Below, one piece after another: positions 35,395-43,675 of a stretch of DNA of 64,000 nt. The notes beneath the pieces were generated by a model. That model was not told the origin of the DNA and searched no databases. It was given only the letters and a program-made list of their open reading frames with translations. The stretch's first letter is position 1. Every line of letters begins with the position of its first letter. Origin of the DNA: DATFYM01 sp035315065 (GTDB taxonomy: Bacteria; Acidobacteriota; Terriglobia; UBA7540); assembly GCA_035315065.1 (NCBI GenBank), contig DATFYM010000203.1:66582-130581 (forward strand), given 5' to 3'. The position numbers were made by a program, and so were the translations under genes.

Positions 35395-35775
35395 ATGATG
35401 AAGAAGGTGATGCTGACAGTCCTGACCCTGGTGATCTTCGGAGTCGTCGCCGTAGCGCCGTTGGTGGCCCAAGACCAACCAGCAAGCGCGGGTGATGAGA
35501 AGACTGCTAAGGCCGCAAAGAGTTCCGAGAATGCCGGAATGTGGTCCAGCAAAGCAGAGACGCTGAGCGGGACCATTTCTGCGGTCGACTCCGAGAAGAA
35601 GATGGTGGCCGTGGAAGCTAACGGTGTTTCGTACAGTCTTAAGGCGGTGGGAACAAAGATAATGGTGGGCGGTAAGAAGGCGAAGCTGGGTGACCTTCAG
35701 ACGGGCGCGCAAGCCTCGGTTACATTCGTCGCCACGCGTTCCGGCAACACAGCAAAGAGCATCACGGTGCAGTGA
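35395..35775 (+). CDS. small secreted protein, OB-like
   Basis: A 126-residue protein with a clear GGGAGAGGTG ribosome site and a signal peptide (MMKKVMLTVLTLVIFGVVAV) to about residue 26. The mature part has an Ala/Lys-rich linker, then a strand-rich domain (TLSGTISAVDSEKKMVAVEA) reminiscent of small OB-fold proteins such as DUF5666. Function is unknown. It resembles 36049 in design: short, exported, with a TXSGTI/TFTGEI-like opening strand. Confidence 0.65.
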   Translation: MMKKVMLTVLTLVIFGVVAVAPLVAQDQPASAGDEKTAKAAKSSENAGMWSSKAETLSGTISAVDSEKKMVAVEANGVSYSLKAVGTKIMVGGKKAKLGDLQTGAQASVTFVATRSGNTAKSITVQ

Positions 35776-36048
35776 CGAGGGCGTTAAAGGGCGAAGGGCG
35801 AAGGGTAGAGGGTGAGAGGTCAAGGAACGAACGGCACTTGAGGGCCGAGTTTTCACCGTTTACCCTCGTCCTTATGCCCTGGTAGCCTCAGACTCACTGT
35901 TGATGTCCGCACAATCGATCGCAACTCCGGGCCGGAGCCGCGGTGTCTCCTCTCCCGTCACCGTATTTCGGTGATCCGAGAGTGCCGCTATGCCATTACG
36001 ACCTGCCCGCAATTGTAGGAGTTCATTCTCAATTGACAAGGAGAAGGC
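35776..36048. other. spacer with AGGGCGAAGGGTAGAGG word
   Basis: The first 60 bases contain degenerate AGGGCGAAGGG words, with a weakly complementary CCTCGTCCTTATGCCC segment about 50 bases on. The remaining sequence shows no gene. A ribosome site AAGGAGAAGGC precedes the gene at 36049. Confidence 0.45.
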
Positions 36049-36372
36049 ATGAGAAAGCTTGCATACGCGAGTGGTGTTCTGCTCCTAGTGGCTGGGCTGG
36101 GCTTGGCCGCCGACAAAACACAAACGTTCACGGGCGAGATTGGCGACAGCATGTGCGGCTTGAAGCACACGATGGGCGATAACGCCAAGGACTGCACGGT
36201 GGAGTGCGTGAAGGGCGGTGCGAAGTACATCCTGTCCGATATGGTTCACGGCAAAGTCTACCAGTTGAGCGATCAGGACGCGGCCAAGAAATATCCCGGT
36301 GAAAAGGTGAAGGTCACGGGCACTCTGAAGGGCGATACCATCGAAGTGGCCAGTATCACCGCGGCGAAGTAA
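36049..36372 (+). CDS. small secreted cysteine-containing protein
   Basis: A 107-residue protein with a signal peptide ending near GLGLAADK. The mature part has GEIGDSMCGLKHTMG and DCTVECVKGGAKYILSD, giving three cysteines, and ends with an OB-like strand pattern (KVKVTGTLKGDTIEVASI). This combination is common among unnamed acidobacterial exported proteins. Function is unknown; metal or haem binding through the Cys residues is possible but unproven. A good AAGGAGAAGGC site precedes the start. Confidence 0.7.
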   Translation: MRKLAYASGVLLLVAGLGLAADKTQTFTGEIGDSMCGLKHTMGDNAKDCTVECVKGGAKYILSDMVHGKVYQLSDQDAAKKYPGEKVKVTGTLKGDTIEVASITAAK

Positions 36373-36375
36373 GGA

Positions 36376-36450
36376 AAGCAAGTCGAAAGTCGAAAGTTCA
36401 AAGTCGAGAGTAAGACAAAGTAGAACTTCAACTTTCGACTCTCGACTCCA
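36376..36450. repeat. word hairpin, AGTCGAAAGTC type
   Basis: The left arm 36378-36412 (GTCGAAAGTCGAAAGTTC, then GTCGAGAG) pairs with the right arm 36424-36450 (CTTCAACTTTCGACTCTCGA). The loop is about 14 bases. It starts four bases after the stop codon of the secreted protein at 36049 and ends before the RBS of the 53-residue gene. Confidence 0.75.
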
Positions 36451-36465
36451 GTCAGAAAGGAGCTT

Positions 36466-36627
36466 ATGGAAGCAGAGATCAGTGTGCCTCACCCGAGCCC
36501 GACCCCGGTTGTGAAGGGTTGGAAGTTGAAGCGCGTTGGAAACGTGACCTTCAGCATTTCGAAGCCCAAACGGAATCCGCGCAAGCTTCGCCAGTCGCGA
36601 CTCAAGAACACGCGGAGGGCGAGGTAG
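36466..36627 (+). CDS. 53-residue very basic protein
   Basis: From ATG 36466 to TAG 36625-36627, with a strong AGAAAGGAGCTT ribosome site. The N-terminal half is neutral and Pro-rich (MEAEISVPHPSPTPVVKGWK); the C-terminal half is strongly basic (KPKRNPRKLRQSRLKNTRRA). It could be a nucleic-acid-binding or ribosome-associated peptide. I do not know the family. The strong ribosome site and natural stop argue that it is real. It ends inside the start of the next word hairpin. Confidence 0.6.
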   Translation: MEAEISVPHPSPTPVVKGWKLKRVGNVTFSISKPKRNPRKLRQSRLKNTRRAR

Positions 36628-36772
36628 GGAATTGACGATTGACGATTGCCGATTGAAAAGCATCCACTGGCATGTCCGCCTGAGTTCCTCTTAGAGGCTG
36701 AACCAAGCGCTGGATGTGCCGTTGGGACTTTCTTACAATCGTCAATCGTCAATCGACAATCGTCAATTCTCT
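36628..36772. repeat. word hairpin, GATTGACGATT type
   Basis: The left arm 36629-36657 (GAATTGACGATTGACGATTG) pairs with the right arm 36735-36769 (CAATCGTCAATCGTCAATCG, then ACAATCGTCAATTC). The loop is about 75 bases. The left arm begins directly after the stop codon of the 53-residue gene. Confidence 0.8.
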
Positions 36773-36853
36773 TAACCGTCCTCCGCACCGGGTAGTACAA
36801 CCTCTGTGAAGGGAAAATACTCTTAATGAAGTATGGGCGTTCCAGGTGAAAGC

Positions 36854-38941
36854 ATGAGGAAGACAGTGGTGTTCATTGGGCAGGGTACAGGCCACAGGTT
36901 ACAGGCGGCCCCGTCGCCGACACCTTGTCGCCTGAGCCCTGTCCTCTGTGCCCTGTCCCCTGCACCGCGTCCCCTGAGACTGGCGCGTCGGGTGGGACTG
37001 ACGCTGTTAGCGTGCGCCGTGCCCCTTCTGGCGTGCGCGGCCGACCATCCTCTCAGCAAAGACGACGTGCGCCTGCTTCTCATCGGCGGGGCCCCGAGCC
37101 AGAAAATGGTGGCTCTGATAGCGGAGCGCGGGATCGACTTCCCGATGAGCCCGGATCTTGCCAAGCAGTTTCGCGACGACGGGGCGGACGACGCGGTGAT
37201 CGACGCTCTCCAGAAGGCGGTCGCCAAGCCAGCCGCTGCGGCAACTCCCAGCGCGCCGACGCCTGCTGAAGGCGCAACGCCGGCAATATCACCGCCCGCA
37301 GGTCCTGTTCTGGCCCGGCCCGCCGCTTCCAGCGGCACCGTGAACACTCCGCCCGCCGCGGCAAGCACTGCGCAAACCAGCTCTTCTTCAGATTCGCCAT
37401 CCGGTTCGGTGGACGACAGGATCAAGAACACCCTGTCGGCGGTCGATGCCAAACCGACCGGGGAGAGTGAGCCCACGACGGCGATGAACGACCACCCCTA
37501 CGCGGCCCAGTTTTCGTTGATGAGCCTTTTCTCGGGCAAGCAACTGCGGCTCTCCGACTACCGGGGCAGGGTCGTGTTGCTGGACTTCTGGGCCACCTGG
37601 TGCGATTTTTGCCGGAAGGAAATCCCGGACTTCGTGCGCTTCCAGGATAAGTTCCGCGACCAGGGCTTCCAGGTAATCGGCGTCTCGACGGATACCAGCA
37701 AGGAGAAAGTGCGGGATTTCTATCAGCGATTTGTCATGAACTATCCGGTGGCAATGTGCGATAAGTTTACGCGTGATCTCTACGGCGGTCTCACGGCGTT
37801 GCCCACCACCCTCCTGATTGGCCGTGACGGCCGAGTCTACCAGCGCGTAGTGGGTGCGCCGGTGGACCTGAGCGGTTTCGAGAGAGAGATCGAGACGCTA
37901 TTGGCCGCCCCGAACTCGTTGCCGGAAGGGAAGTCCGTCCCCGTGCTGGTGGCGGACAAGTCGTCTCCACCGGCGCCTCGCGAGGCAGCGGCCGATGCCA
38001 AACCGACGGAGACCGCACCGTCGCCAGCCAATTCTGGTCCGGTGTTGCTGAGGGCCAAGTCATCCGGGCAGACAGCCGCTTCCACGGCGGTTGCGTCAAC
38101 TTCTTCGGGTATCCCTGCTGCCTCTGGCGCTTCGTCGGCCTCCAAATCCGGCGCGCCTGCCAAGCCCGCCTTAACCGATCCCAGTTCGGACCAGGTTCAG
38201 CAGATCATTAAGGAATTCGCTGCTAAGGAAAAGCTTTTCAAGGAAGCGCGCGACAACTACACCTACCACCAGATCAACAAGGTCGAGACGCTGGGCGGCG
38301 ACAATCAGGTTACGGGGATGTGGCAACAAGAATGGGACATTGTCTTCGACGATGCCGGGAAGCGAATCGAGAAGGTGACCTACGCGCCGGCCGATACGCT
38401 GAAAGAAATCCTCATGACCGAGCAGGATCTCGACGCCATGCGCCGCATCGCGCCGTTTGTCCTGACCAGCGACGACCTCCCGGAATACGACGTCAAGTAC
38501 CTCGGGCACGTGCTGGTGGATCAGTTGACTTGTTACGTGTTTTCGGTCCGCCCCAAAGAGATCCAGAAAGGGCGCCAATATTTTCAAGGCGTTGTGTGGG
38601 TGGACGACCGCGATCTTCAAATCGTCAAGGCAGAGGGCAAAAACGTGCCCGAGTTGCTGAATACCAAGCACGGCGAAAACCTTTTCCCCCGCTTCACTAC
38701 CTACCGTGAACAGATCGATGGCAAGTACTGGTTCCCGACGTTCACCATCGCCGACCAGAACCTTTACTTCTCAGGCGGCCCCCCAGTCCACGTCAAGGAA
38801 GTTGTGCGCTACACGGAGTACAAGCAGTTTAGGTCGGGAGCCGTCATCAAGATGATCGGCGCGGTGGACGGGAAAGACCAGAACCAGCAGCAAGGCACGA
38901 CGCCCCCGCCGAAGAAGCCGGACCAGAAGCCGCAGCAGTAG
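36854..38941 (+). CDS. TlpA-like thioredoxin fused to a LolA-like periplasmic domain
   Basis: About 695 residues from ATG 36854 (ATG 36833 and GTG 36992 are alternatives). The segment after MRKTVVFIG is encoded by a CAGGCCACAGGTTACAGG/CCTGTCCTCTGTGCCCTG hairpin, and only then does the hydrophobic export signal VGLTLLACAVPLLACAA appear, so a repeat has entered the signal region. A UPF-like N-terminal domain and Ala/Pro/Ser linker precede a thioredoxin domain with active site WATWCDFCRKE. A second low-complexity linker leads to a domain from about residue 460 that resembles outer-membrane lipoprotein-sorting proteins (TYHQINKVETL, YFQGVVWVDDRDLQIVKAEG). It probably acts in the periplasm in redox or protein-quality roles. 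Confidence 0.72.
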   Translation: MRKTVVFIGQGTGHRLQAAPSPTPCRLSPVLCALSPAPRPLRLARRVGLTLLACAVPLLACAADHPLSKDDVRLLLIGGAPSQKMVALIAERGIDFPMSPDLAKQFRDDGADDAVIDALQKAVAKPAAAATPSAPTPAEGATPAISPPAGPVLARPAASSGTVNTPPAAASTAQTSSSSDSPSGSVDDRIKNTLSAVDAKPTGESEPTTAMNDHPYAAQFSLMSLFSGKQLRLSDYRGRVVLLDFWATWCDFCRKEIPDFVRFQDKFRDQGFQVIGVSTDTSKEKVRDFYQRFVMNYPVAMCDKFTRDLYGGLTALPTTLLIGRDGRVYQRVVGAPVDLSGFEREIETLLAAPNSLPEGKSVPVLVADKSSPPAPREAAADAKPTETAPSPANSGPVLLRAKSSGQTAASTAVASTSSGIPAASGASSASKSGAPAKPALTDPSSDQVQQIIKEFAAKEKLFKEARDNYTYHQINKVETLGGDNQVTGMWQQEWDIVFDDAGKRIEKVTYAPADTLKEILMTEQDLDAMRRIAPFVLTSDDLPEYDVKYLGHVLVDQLTCYVFSVRPKEIQKGRQYFQGVVWVDDRDLQIVKAEGKNVPELLNTKHGENLFPRFTTYREQIDGKYWFPTFTIADQNLYFSGGPPVHVKEVVRYTEYKQFRSGAVIKMIGAVDGKDQNQQQGTTPPPKKPDQKPQQ

Positions 38942-38968
38942 CTGTCAGCCGTCAGCCTTCAGCCGGCA
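38939..38968. repeat. single-arm word, GTCAGCCGTCAGCC
   Basis: Three copies of a TCAGCC word start at the stop codon of the TlpA-fusion gene. No opposite arm is visible within 100 bases. It is the same word class as 9199-9282 and 55451-55537. Confidence 0.5.
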
Positions 38969-39027
38969 AAGCGGACGGGGGCTTACGCATTTCTGAAAAT
39001 GGTTCAAGTTACTTTAGGACAGCGCCA

Positions 39028-39576
39028 TCACTTCCTCTTCGGGCTCGCGATAAAGCCTATCGGCCCTTTTTGTGGCACGGGCGGTGGCTGCGTCAGCTCC
39101 CGGAGAATATCGAATACTACCTTGAACTGCTTGTCGTATTTCTTCTCCATCGCCTCCAGTTTTGCCGCCAGATCTTTGTGCGTGGCCAGGATGTAGCGCA
39201 GGCGCACGAAGGTCCGCATGATGGCGATGTTCACCTGTACGGCTCGCCTGCTGTTCAACACGCTCGAAAGCATGGCGACGCCTTGCTCAGTGAACGCATA
39301 AGGGAGATACCGGCGGCCGCCACGGCCACCTGGCTTTGACATTCCAATTTGGAATCTCAAAACGCGAGCCTCTTCCTTGGTGAGTTGAAACATGAAGTCT
39401 TGAGGAAATCGGTCAAGATTTCGTTTCACAGCCTTATTGAGGTTGAAGGTTTCCACTTGATAAAGCTCAGCCAAGTCACTGTCCAACATAACTTTGTGCT
39501 CGCGGATAAGGTATATCCGCCGCTCAATTACTTCGCGCGGGACAATCTGCTGCTCAGGAGCCCTTCTCGTTGCCAT
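39028..39576 (-). CDS. ORF6N-domain DNA-binding protein
   Basis: A 182-residue protein whose first 95 residues are an ORF6N domain: VIERRIYLIREHKVMLDSDL, AELYQVETFNLNKAVKRNL, DRFPQDFMFQLTKEE, then GGRRYLPYAFTEQGVAMLSS. The C-terminal part is a coiled coil (KDLAAKLEAMEKKYDKQFKV). ORF6N proteins are typical of phage and mobile elements and are also scattered singly in bacterial chromosomes; function is presumed DNA binding. No phage genes surround it. It is convergent with the gene at 36854. Confidence 0.88.
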   Translation of the reverse strand: MATRRAPEQQIVPREVIERRIYLIREHKVMLDSDLAELYQVETFNLNKAVKRNLDRFPQDFMFQLTKEEARVLRFQIGMSKPGGRGGRRYLPYAFTEQGVAMLSSVLNSRRAVQVNIAIMRTFVRLRYILATHKDLAAKLEAMEKKYDKQFKVVFDILRELTQPPPVPQKGPIGFIASPKRK

Positions 39577-39582
39577 GATCTA

Positions 39583-39610
39583 AGCCTACTGAATATCGAT
39601 GGTTTGTCAA
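39583..39610 (-). promoter_or_regulatory. possible promoter of the ORF6N gene
   Basis: On the minus strand TTGACA (39605-39610) is followed 16 bases later by TAGGCT (39583-39588). The -35 is perfect and the -10 weak. It would leave a leader of only a few bases before the ATG at 39576. Confidence 0.3.
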
Positions 39611-39696
39611 AATATTTCCCTATCTCTCTCGCCACTGGTCGCTTTGTTGCTCTTCTGCCTCTTCGCCTCCCATTCACCGCCTGATACAATCTCTTC

Positions 39697-40563
39697 GTGC
39701 CAACCGGAAGACTGCACTGGCGCGTTGTCCTCGTAAGGCCCCGCAACCCCCTGAACATCGGCGCGGCGGCGCGCGCCATGGCCAACTTTGGATTTCGCCA
39801 GTTGGTGGTGGTGGAGCCCTACGAGCCGGTGTGGCAGGAGACGCGGTCCGCGGTGGGGGCCGAGGAAGTGGTTCAGTCGGCGCGTCGGGTGGACCAGGTG
39901 CGGGAAGCGGTGGGCGACTGCACGCTGGTGATCGGTGCCACGGCGGGCTCGGGGCGGAACCTCGATCGCGAACTGATCGCGCTGAACCGTTTGCCGGCGT
40001 GGATCGAGTCCCGGTTGGGGCGAGTTGCGCCGGTCGGCGACGCGTCTGAATCCGAAGGCGGCAAGGCGCGGGTGGAATCGCCGGTCGCTCCGCAGCACGC
40101 AGCGGTGCTCTTTGGATCAGAGAAGACCGGCCTTTCCACCGAAGTGCTGAGTTACTGTCACGCGTTGGTTCGGATCCCCACTTCGGCGGAGTGTCCATCG
40201 ATGAATCTGGGGCAGGCGGTGGCCGTGTGCTGCTACGAATTGACGCGCGCCAAGGTGGTCTCCGCCGTGCCGATCTCGGCCACCGTGCACGTTTCCGCGC
40301 CTGCCAACGTCCAGTCACTCGATCACTTGTTCGACCGCGCGGTACGAATTCTCGACCACGTCGGTTATCTCAAGCCCAAAAGCCGCGATGCCACGCTGAT
40401 CAAGCTGCGGCGCGTCCTTTTTGATTTGGAACTAACGAATAACGACGTGAAAATCCTGGGCGGAATCCTGGCGCAGATCGAGTGGAAGTTTGCCAACCCC
40501 TCAAAAGCAGTCGCTAATGGCGAGTGGTTAGTGGCTAGAAAGAAAGACGGGAAGGAGGGGTAA
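39697..40563 (+). CDS. TrmJ-like tRNA/rRNA 2'-O-methyltransferase (SpoU family)
   Basis: A 288-residue SPOUT protein from GTG 39697. Motif 1 NPLNIGAAARAMANFG, motif 2 AAVLFGSEKTGLS and motif 3 CPSMNLGQAVAVCCYE are all present. TrmJ-type enzymes methylate the ribose of residue 32 in some tRNAs using SAM. The C-terminal part (LFDLELTNNDVKILGGILAQ) fits the TrmJ extension. The last about 18 residues, including ANGEWLVARKK, are encoded by a GAGTGGTTAGTGGCTAG word, so the original stop codon may have been displaced by a repeat. Confidence 0.87.
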   Translation: MPTGRLHWRVVLVRPRNPLNIGAAARAMANFGFRQLVVVEPYEPVWQETRSAVGAEEVVQSARRVDQVREAVGDCTLVIGATAGSGRNLDRELIALNRLPAWIESRLGRVAPVGDASESEGGKARVESPVAPQHAAVLFGSEKTGLSTEVLSYCHALVRIPTSAECPSMNLGQAVAVCCYELTRAKVVSAVPISATVHVSAPANVQSLDHLFDRAVRILDHVGYLKPKSRDATLIKLRRVLFDLELTNNDVKILGGILAQIEWKFANPSKAVANGEWLVARKKDGKEG

Positions 40564-40907
40564 CAGGTCAAGAGTGAAGTGTGAGGCAGAGTGGGCTTTT
40601 TCGGGGGGGGCGGGTCGGAATTGTGAATAGTGAATAGTGAATTGTGAATTGATTGTAAAACGCAAAGTGAGGTGTACGATAAAAGTCGGCGTGACCGGGA
40701 GCCACGACGAGCCGGGGAACTCGCGGAACCCCTCGGCCACAACCGATAAGCGGCAGGTCGGAGAGAAGGGCCCTGCCTGCTGGTCAGCCGCTTCAGTCGC
40801 TCTGGCCTCTTGTCAACAAGTGGATTTCACGATATAAGTTCAGTCGAACGCTGAGCGCGGGCTCAAAGCTCGTCGGACAGCGCGTAATCCAGACCAGGAG
40901 GTCCGCC
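40564..40907. other. spacer with TGAATAGTGAAT word
   Basis: Contains the single-arm tandem word TGAATAGTGAATAGTGAATT at about 40625-40650 and a run of eight Gs near 40602. No gene or paired arm is convincing. A GGAGG ribosome site sits at the right end before the AIM24 gene. Confidence 0.45.
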
Positions 40908-41663
40908 ATGCAGAGTCGCATCCTCGGCACCACCATGCCGGTACTTGAATTCGCGCTTGACCCCAACGAGTCCGTCATTTCTGAAGCCGGTGAACTTTCT
41001 TGGATGACGAGTTCCATCCAGATGACGACGCACACCCAGTTTGGTGGGGGCGGAGGAATCTTCGGTGTGCTGAAGCGCGTGGCGGGTGGCGGATCGCTGT
41101 TCATGACGGAGTACCGGGCCATCGGCGCCCCGGGAGGGATTTCGTTCGCCACCAAACTGCCGGGGCACATTGTGCCGATCGAAGTTGGCGCGGGACACGA
41201 ATACATGATTCACCGGCACGGATTCTTGTGCGCAACTCCGCAGATTCAGATCAGCGTCGGCTTCCAGCAATCCCTGGGGGCGGGAATTTTCGGCGGCGAC
41301 GGCTTCCTGCTGCAGCGCGTCAGCGGAATGGGGACCGCATGGATCGAGCTTTCGGGTGAGTTAATCATGAAGGATCTGCAGCCAGGCGAAACTCTGCGGG
41401 TACATCCGGGACACGTCGGCGCGTTCCAGGCGTGCGTTTCCTTTCAGATCACGACCGTGCCGGGAATCAAGAACATGATCTTCGGCGGTGACGGAATCTT
41501 TCTCGCCTCTCTCACCGGGCCGGGGAGAATCTGGCTGCAAACGCTGCCCATTTCCAAACTGGCGCACAAGCTCATGGAGTACATGCCCACGCAGCACCAG
41601 GAAGCAGTGGGGGGAGGCGTCGTCGGAGGCATCATGGGCTCAATTCTGGATGGAATGAAATGA
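40908..41663 (+). CDS. AIM24 family protein (TIGR00266 type)
   Basis: A 251-residue protein of repeated beta strands rich in Gly, with GGGGGIFGVLKRVAGGGSLF, SFATKLPGHIVPIEVGAG, SVGFQQSLGAGIFGGDGFLL and GGGVVGGIMGSILDGM, typical of the AIM24/TIGR00266 family. These are often near tellurium-resistance or stress genes, but function is unknown in bacteria. It starts at ATG 40908 after GGAGGTCCGCC. Length is normal. Confidence 0.9.
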   Translation: MQSRILGTTMPVLEFALDPNESVISEAGELSWMTSSIQMTTHTQFGGGGGIFGVLKRVAGGGSLFMTEYRAIGAPGGISFATKLPGHIVPIEVGAGHEYMIHRHGFLCATPQIQISVGFQQSLGAGIFGGDGFLLQRVSGMGTAWIELSGELIMKDLQPGETLRVHPGHVGAFQACVSFQITTVPGIKNMIFGGDGIFLASLTGPGRIWLQTLPISKLAHKLMEYMPTQHQEAVGGGVVGGIMGSILDGMK

Positions 41664-41704
41664 AGTAGTAAGCGACAAGCGGTGAGCTAATGCGAAGAGC
41701 TTCC

Positions 41705-41815
41705 AGGACAGATGCACAGAGAGAAATTGGGAAACGCGGGGGAAAACAAACGACATTTTCATTTGAACTCCGTGCTCTTCTCCGTGTCTCCGTGCCTCTG
41801 TGTTTAATTTTTCAC
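41705..41815. repeat. word hairpin, CACAGAG type
   Basis: The left arm (41710-41735, GATGCACAGAGAGAAATTGG) and right arm (41778-41803, CTTCTCCGTGTCTCCGTGCC, then TCTGTG) are partly complementary through CACAGAG/CTCTGTG. A matching arrangement, including a nearby TTTTCATTT/TTTAATTT context, lies at 45009-45115. Confidence 0.55.
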
Positions 41816-41855
41816 ACCTTCTGAAGAACGGGCTGTCCTGACAGGGAGGAAATCA

Positions 41856-42572
41856 ATGGCCACCGTCGCGTCCATCATGGCCGACCTAAGAAAGAAGGGC
41901 ACGGAGAAGACGCGCAAAATATATGCGCGCCATGGCATGGCCGTGGACAGTATGTTCGGCGTGAGCGTCGCCGACCTTAAGCTCATCGCCAAGAAAATCA
42001 AAGGACAGCAGGCTCTCGCTTGCGAGCTCTACCAAACGGGGAACCTGGACGCGATGTACCTCGCCGGAATGGTCGCCGACGGCTCTCTAATGACCAAGCA
42101 AGAGTTGAATGCCTGGGCCGAGGGCGCAGCCAATCTGCAGATGATTGCGGAATATACAGTCCCCTGGGTCACGGTTGAGAATCCACACGCCCGCGAACTG
42201 GCCATCCAATGGATGAAGTCCAAGAAGGAGCGCGTGGCATGCTCGGGTTGGTGTACGTATGCCGGACTCGTCGCCACTCAACCGGACGAAGCTCTGGACC
42301 TGGCGGAAATCGAGGGCCTTCTCAACACAGTCGTCAGGGGAATTAGCAGTGCGCGAAACCGCGTCCGCTACACCATGAATGGTTTTGTCATTGCGGTAGG
42401 AGGTTACGTGAAGCCATTGTTGGAACAGGCGAAGGCCGCCGCCCGCCAGATTGGCGCCGTGTCGGTGGACGTGGGCGACACGGCGTGTAAGGTACCGCTT
42501 GCCACCGCGTACATCGAAAAGATCGAGGCCGCCGGCCGCGTAGGCCGGAAGCGAAAAACCATCCGATGCTAA
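41856..42572 (+). CDS. DNA alkylation repair protein, AlkD-like HEAT-repeat
   Basis: A 238-residue all-helical protein resembling the AlkD/AlkC superfamily: KKGTEKTRKIYARHGMAVD, then FGVSVADLKLIAKKIKGQQA with the family's GVxVxDLRxIAK-like start, MYLAGMVADG and later ERVACSGWCTYAGLV. AlkD glycosylases excise bulky or positively charged alkylated bases; many family members have lost activity. The typical aromatic and Asp residues cannot be fixed here. An AGGGAGGAAATCA ribosome site precedes the ATG. Confidence 0.8.
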   Translation: MATVASIMADLRKKGTEKTRKIYARHGMAVDSMFGVSVADLKLIAKKIKGQQALACELYQTGNLDAMYLAGMVADGSLMTKQELNAWAEGAANLQMIAEYTVPWVTVENPHARELAIQWMKSKKERVACSGWCTYAGLVATQPDEALDLAEIEGLLNTVVRGISSARNRVRYTMNGFVIAVGGYVKPLLEQAKAAARQIGAVSVDVGDTACKVPLATAYIEKIEAAGRVGRKRKTIRC

Positions 42573-42660
42573 CCCAATAACCCACCGGAGGCTAGCTTGC
42601 TAGGCCAAGCACATAAATGGCAGCAGTTTTTTGGATTTTTATCTGTTTCTGTGTGAGTAC

Positions 42661-42930
42661 ATGAGCGGCAACAAAGCTGTCGCGTATTCTAACTTAGAAC
42701 GGATCCTAAACGCGAAACCCCATCTGGTATCCAGTAGTGGATTCTTGAGTGATGTCATGAATGATAGTCAAGTGCAACACATCATAGCAAAATATTATAC
42801 CGATGGTGAGATTGATGAGCTCCATTCTGTCATTCACCGAGAGACGACTGTGAGTGAAAGGTTCTTTGCGCAGGCAAATAAACTTAAAGATTATTATCAG
42901 CAAAAGGCAAATTCGACTATGGGTAGATAG
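42661..42930 (+). CDS. AT-rich orphan hypothetical protein
   Basis: An 89-residue soluble protein from ATG 42661 (a TTG at 42631 is possible). It contains LERILNAKPHLVSSSGFLSD and ERFFAQANKLKDYYQQKA, predicted helical. No family is recognised. Its GC content is well below that of every neighbour, and codons ending in A or T dominate. Together with the AT-rich inverted repeat downstream this indicates recent acquisition. Confidence 0.6.
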   Translation: MSGNKAVAYSNLERILNAKPHLVSSSGFLSDVMNDSQVQHIIAKYYTDGEIDELHSVIHRETTVSERFFAQANKLKDYYQQKANSTMGR

Positions 42931-42990
42931 CCGCTTTCAATGCGCTTGTGACTGTAGCCTTCTTTCCCCTTAATGACGAGCTCGTGCAGG

Positions 42991-43117
42991 CTTAGTCGTC
43001 CATTTCATAAATTCGCTAACGTATTCTTGCTTTGCCATGACCGCCTGTGGTGCAACGACGCCCGGCTGCCTTAACCCAAGAGAGCGTTAGTGAATTTATG
43101 AAATGGAGTACTTAGCA
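42991..43117. repeat. AT-rich inverted repeat
   Basis: The left arm 42991-43022 (GCTTAGTCGTCCATTTCATA, then AATTCGCTAACG) pairs with the right arm 43086-43117 (CGTTAGTGAATTTATGAAAT, then GGAGTACTTAGC) with about six mismatches in 32. The spacer is 63 bases. Unlike the word hairpins, its arms have no internal tandem word. It lies between the AT-rich gene and the MazEF locus and could mark the end of an inserted segment. Confidence 0.65.
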
Positions 43118-43342
43118 AAGCAGGCAGTGCGGAGGCGGGCCTACTTGGCCCCTCCTCTGCTGCGCTAGATCGGGAAATGACCGCTTGCGGACGCGGGTGC
43201 AAGGCCTGTCATGGGCGGCATGTCGCGCCGGCGCCGCCACCGATCAGAGTCGCCCGCGTTTGATGGCCATGCGAAAGCCGTTCCGTACACCGGGCCAGAT
43301 GACGAGGCGCGGAGGAGGCCGAGTGCGCACCTCCGCGCTTAC

Positions 43343-43675
43343 TCACTCAAGAATGGTCGCGACCTTCGCCAGAACCTCGTCCATGATCGCATCGGGTACG
43401 GTTTCCAGCTTCCTGCCGTGGCGCGCGCCGAGATCCAGCGCGCGGGGCTGGTCGCAGCGGACAACGCCGGTGGTTTTAGTACCGGCGCCGGCGAGAGATA
43501 CCGCAAATCCGGCGGTCCGCGCGAAACTCCCGCCGCTGGTGATGGGGAGAACCACGGGCACCTTCGTGACTTGGTTAAAGGCGTCAGGAGAGATGACCAA
43601 GACAGGACGCCGGCCCTTTTGCTCGTGTCCTTCAGCGGGATCAAGGCCCACCACCCAGATTTCGCCTCGCCTCAT
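43343..43675 (-). CDS. MazF/PemK-family toxin
   Basis: A 110-residue protein with the MazF/PemK hallmarks: MRRGEIWVVGLDPAEGHEQK at the N-terminus, GRRPVLVISPDAFN, VVLPITS, and VVRCDQPRALDLGARHG with the conserved RCDQPR-like segment. Such toxins are sequence-specific endoribonucleases. The start overlaps the antitoxin stop by one base (TGATG), so the two are coupled. Confidence 0.92.
   Translation of the reverse strand: MRRGEIWVVGLDPAEGHEQKGRRPVLVISPDAFNQVTKVPVVLPITSGGSFARTAGFAVSLAGAGTKTTGVVRCDQPRALDLGARHGRKLETVPDAIMDEVLAKVATILE

Noticed and set aside
42991..43117. Integron attC site after the AT-rich gene
   Set aside because: Complementarity extends well beyond the core and the GTTAGTG end does not match GTTRRRY; no integrase is seen.
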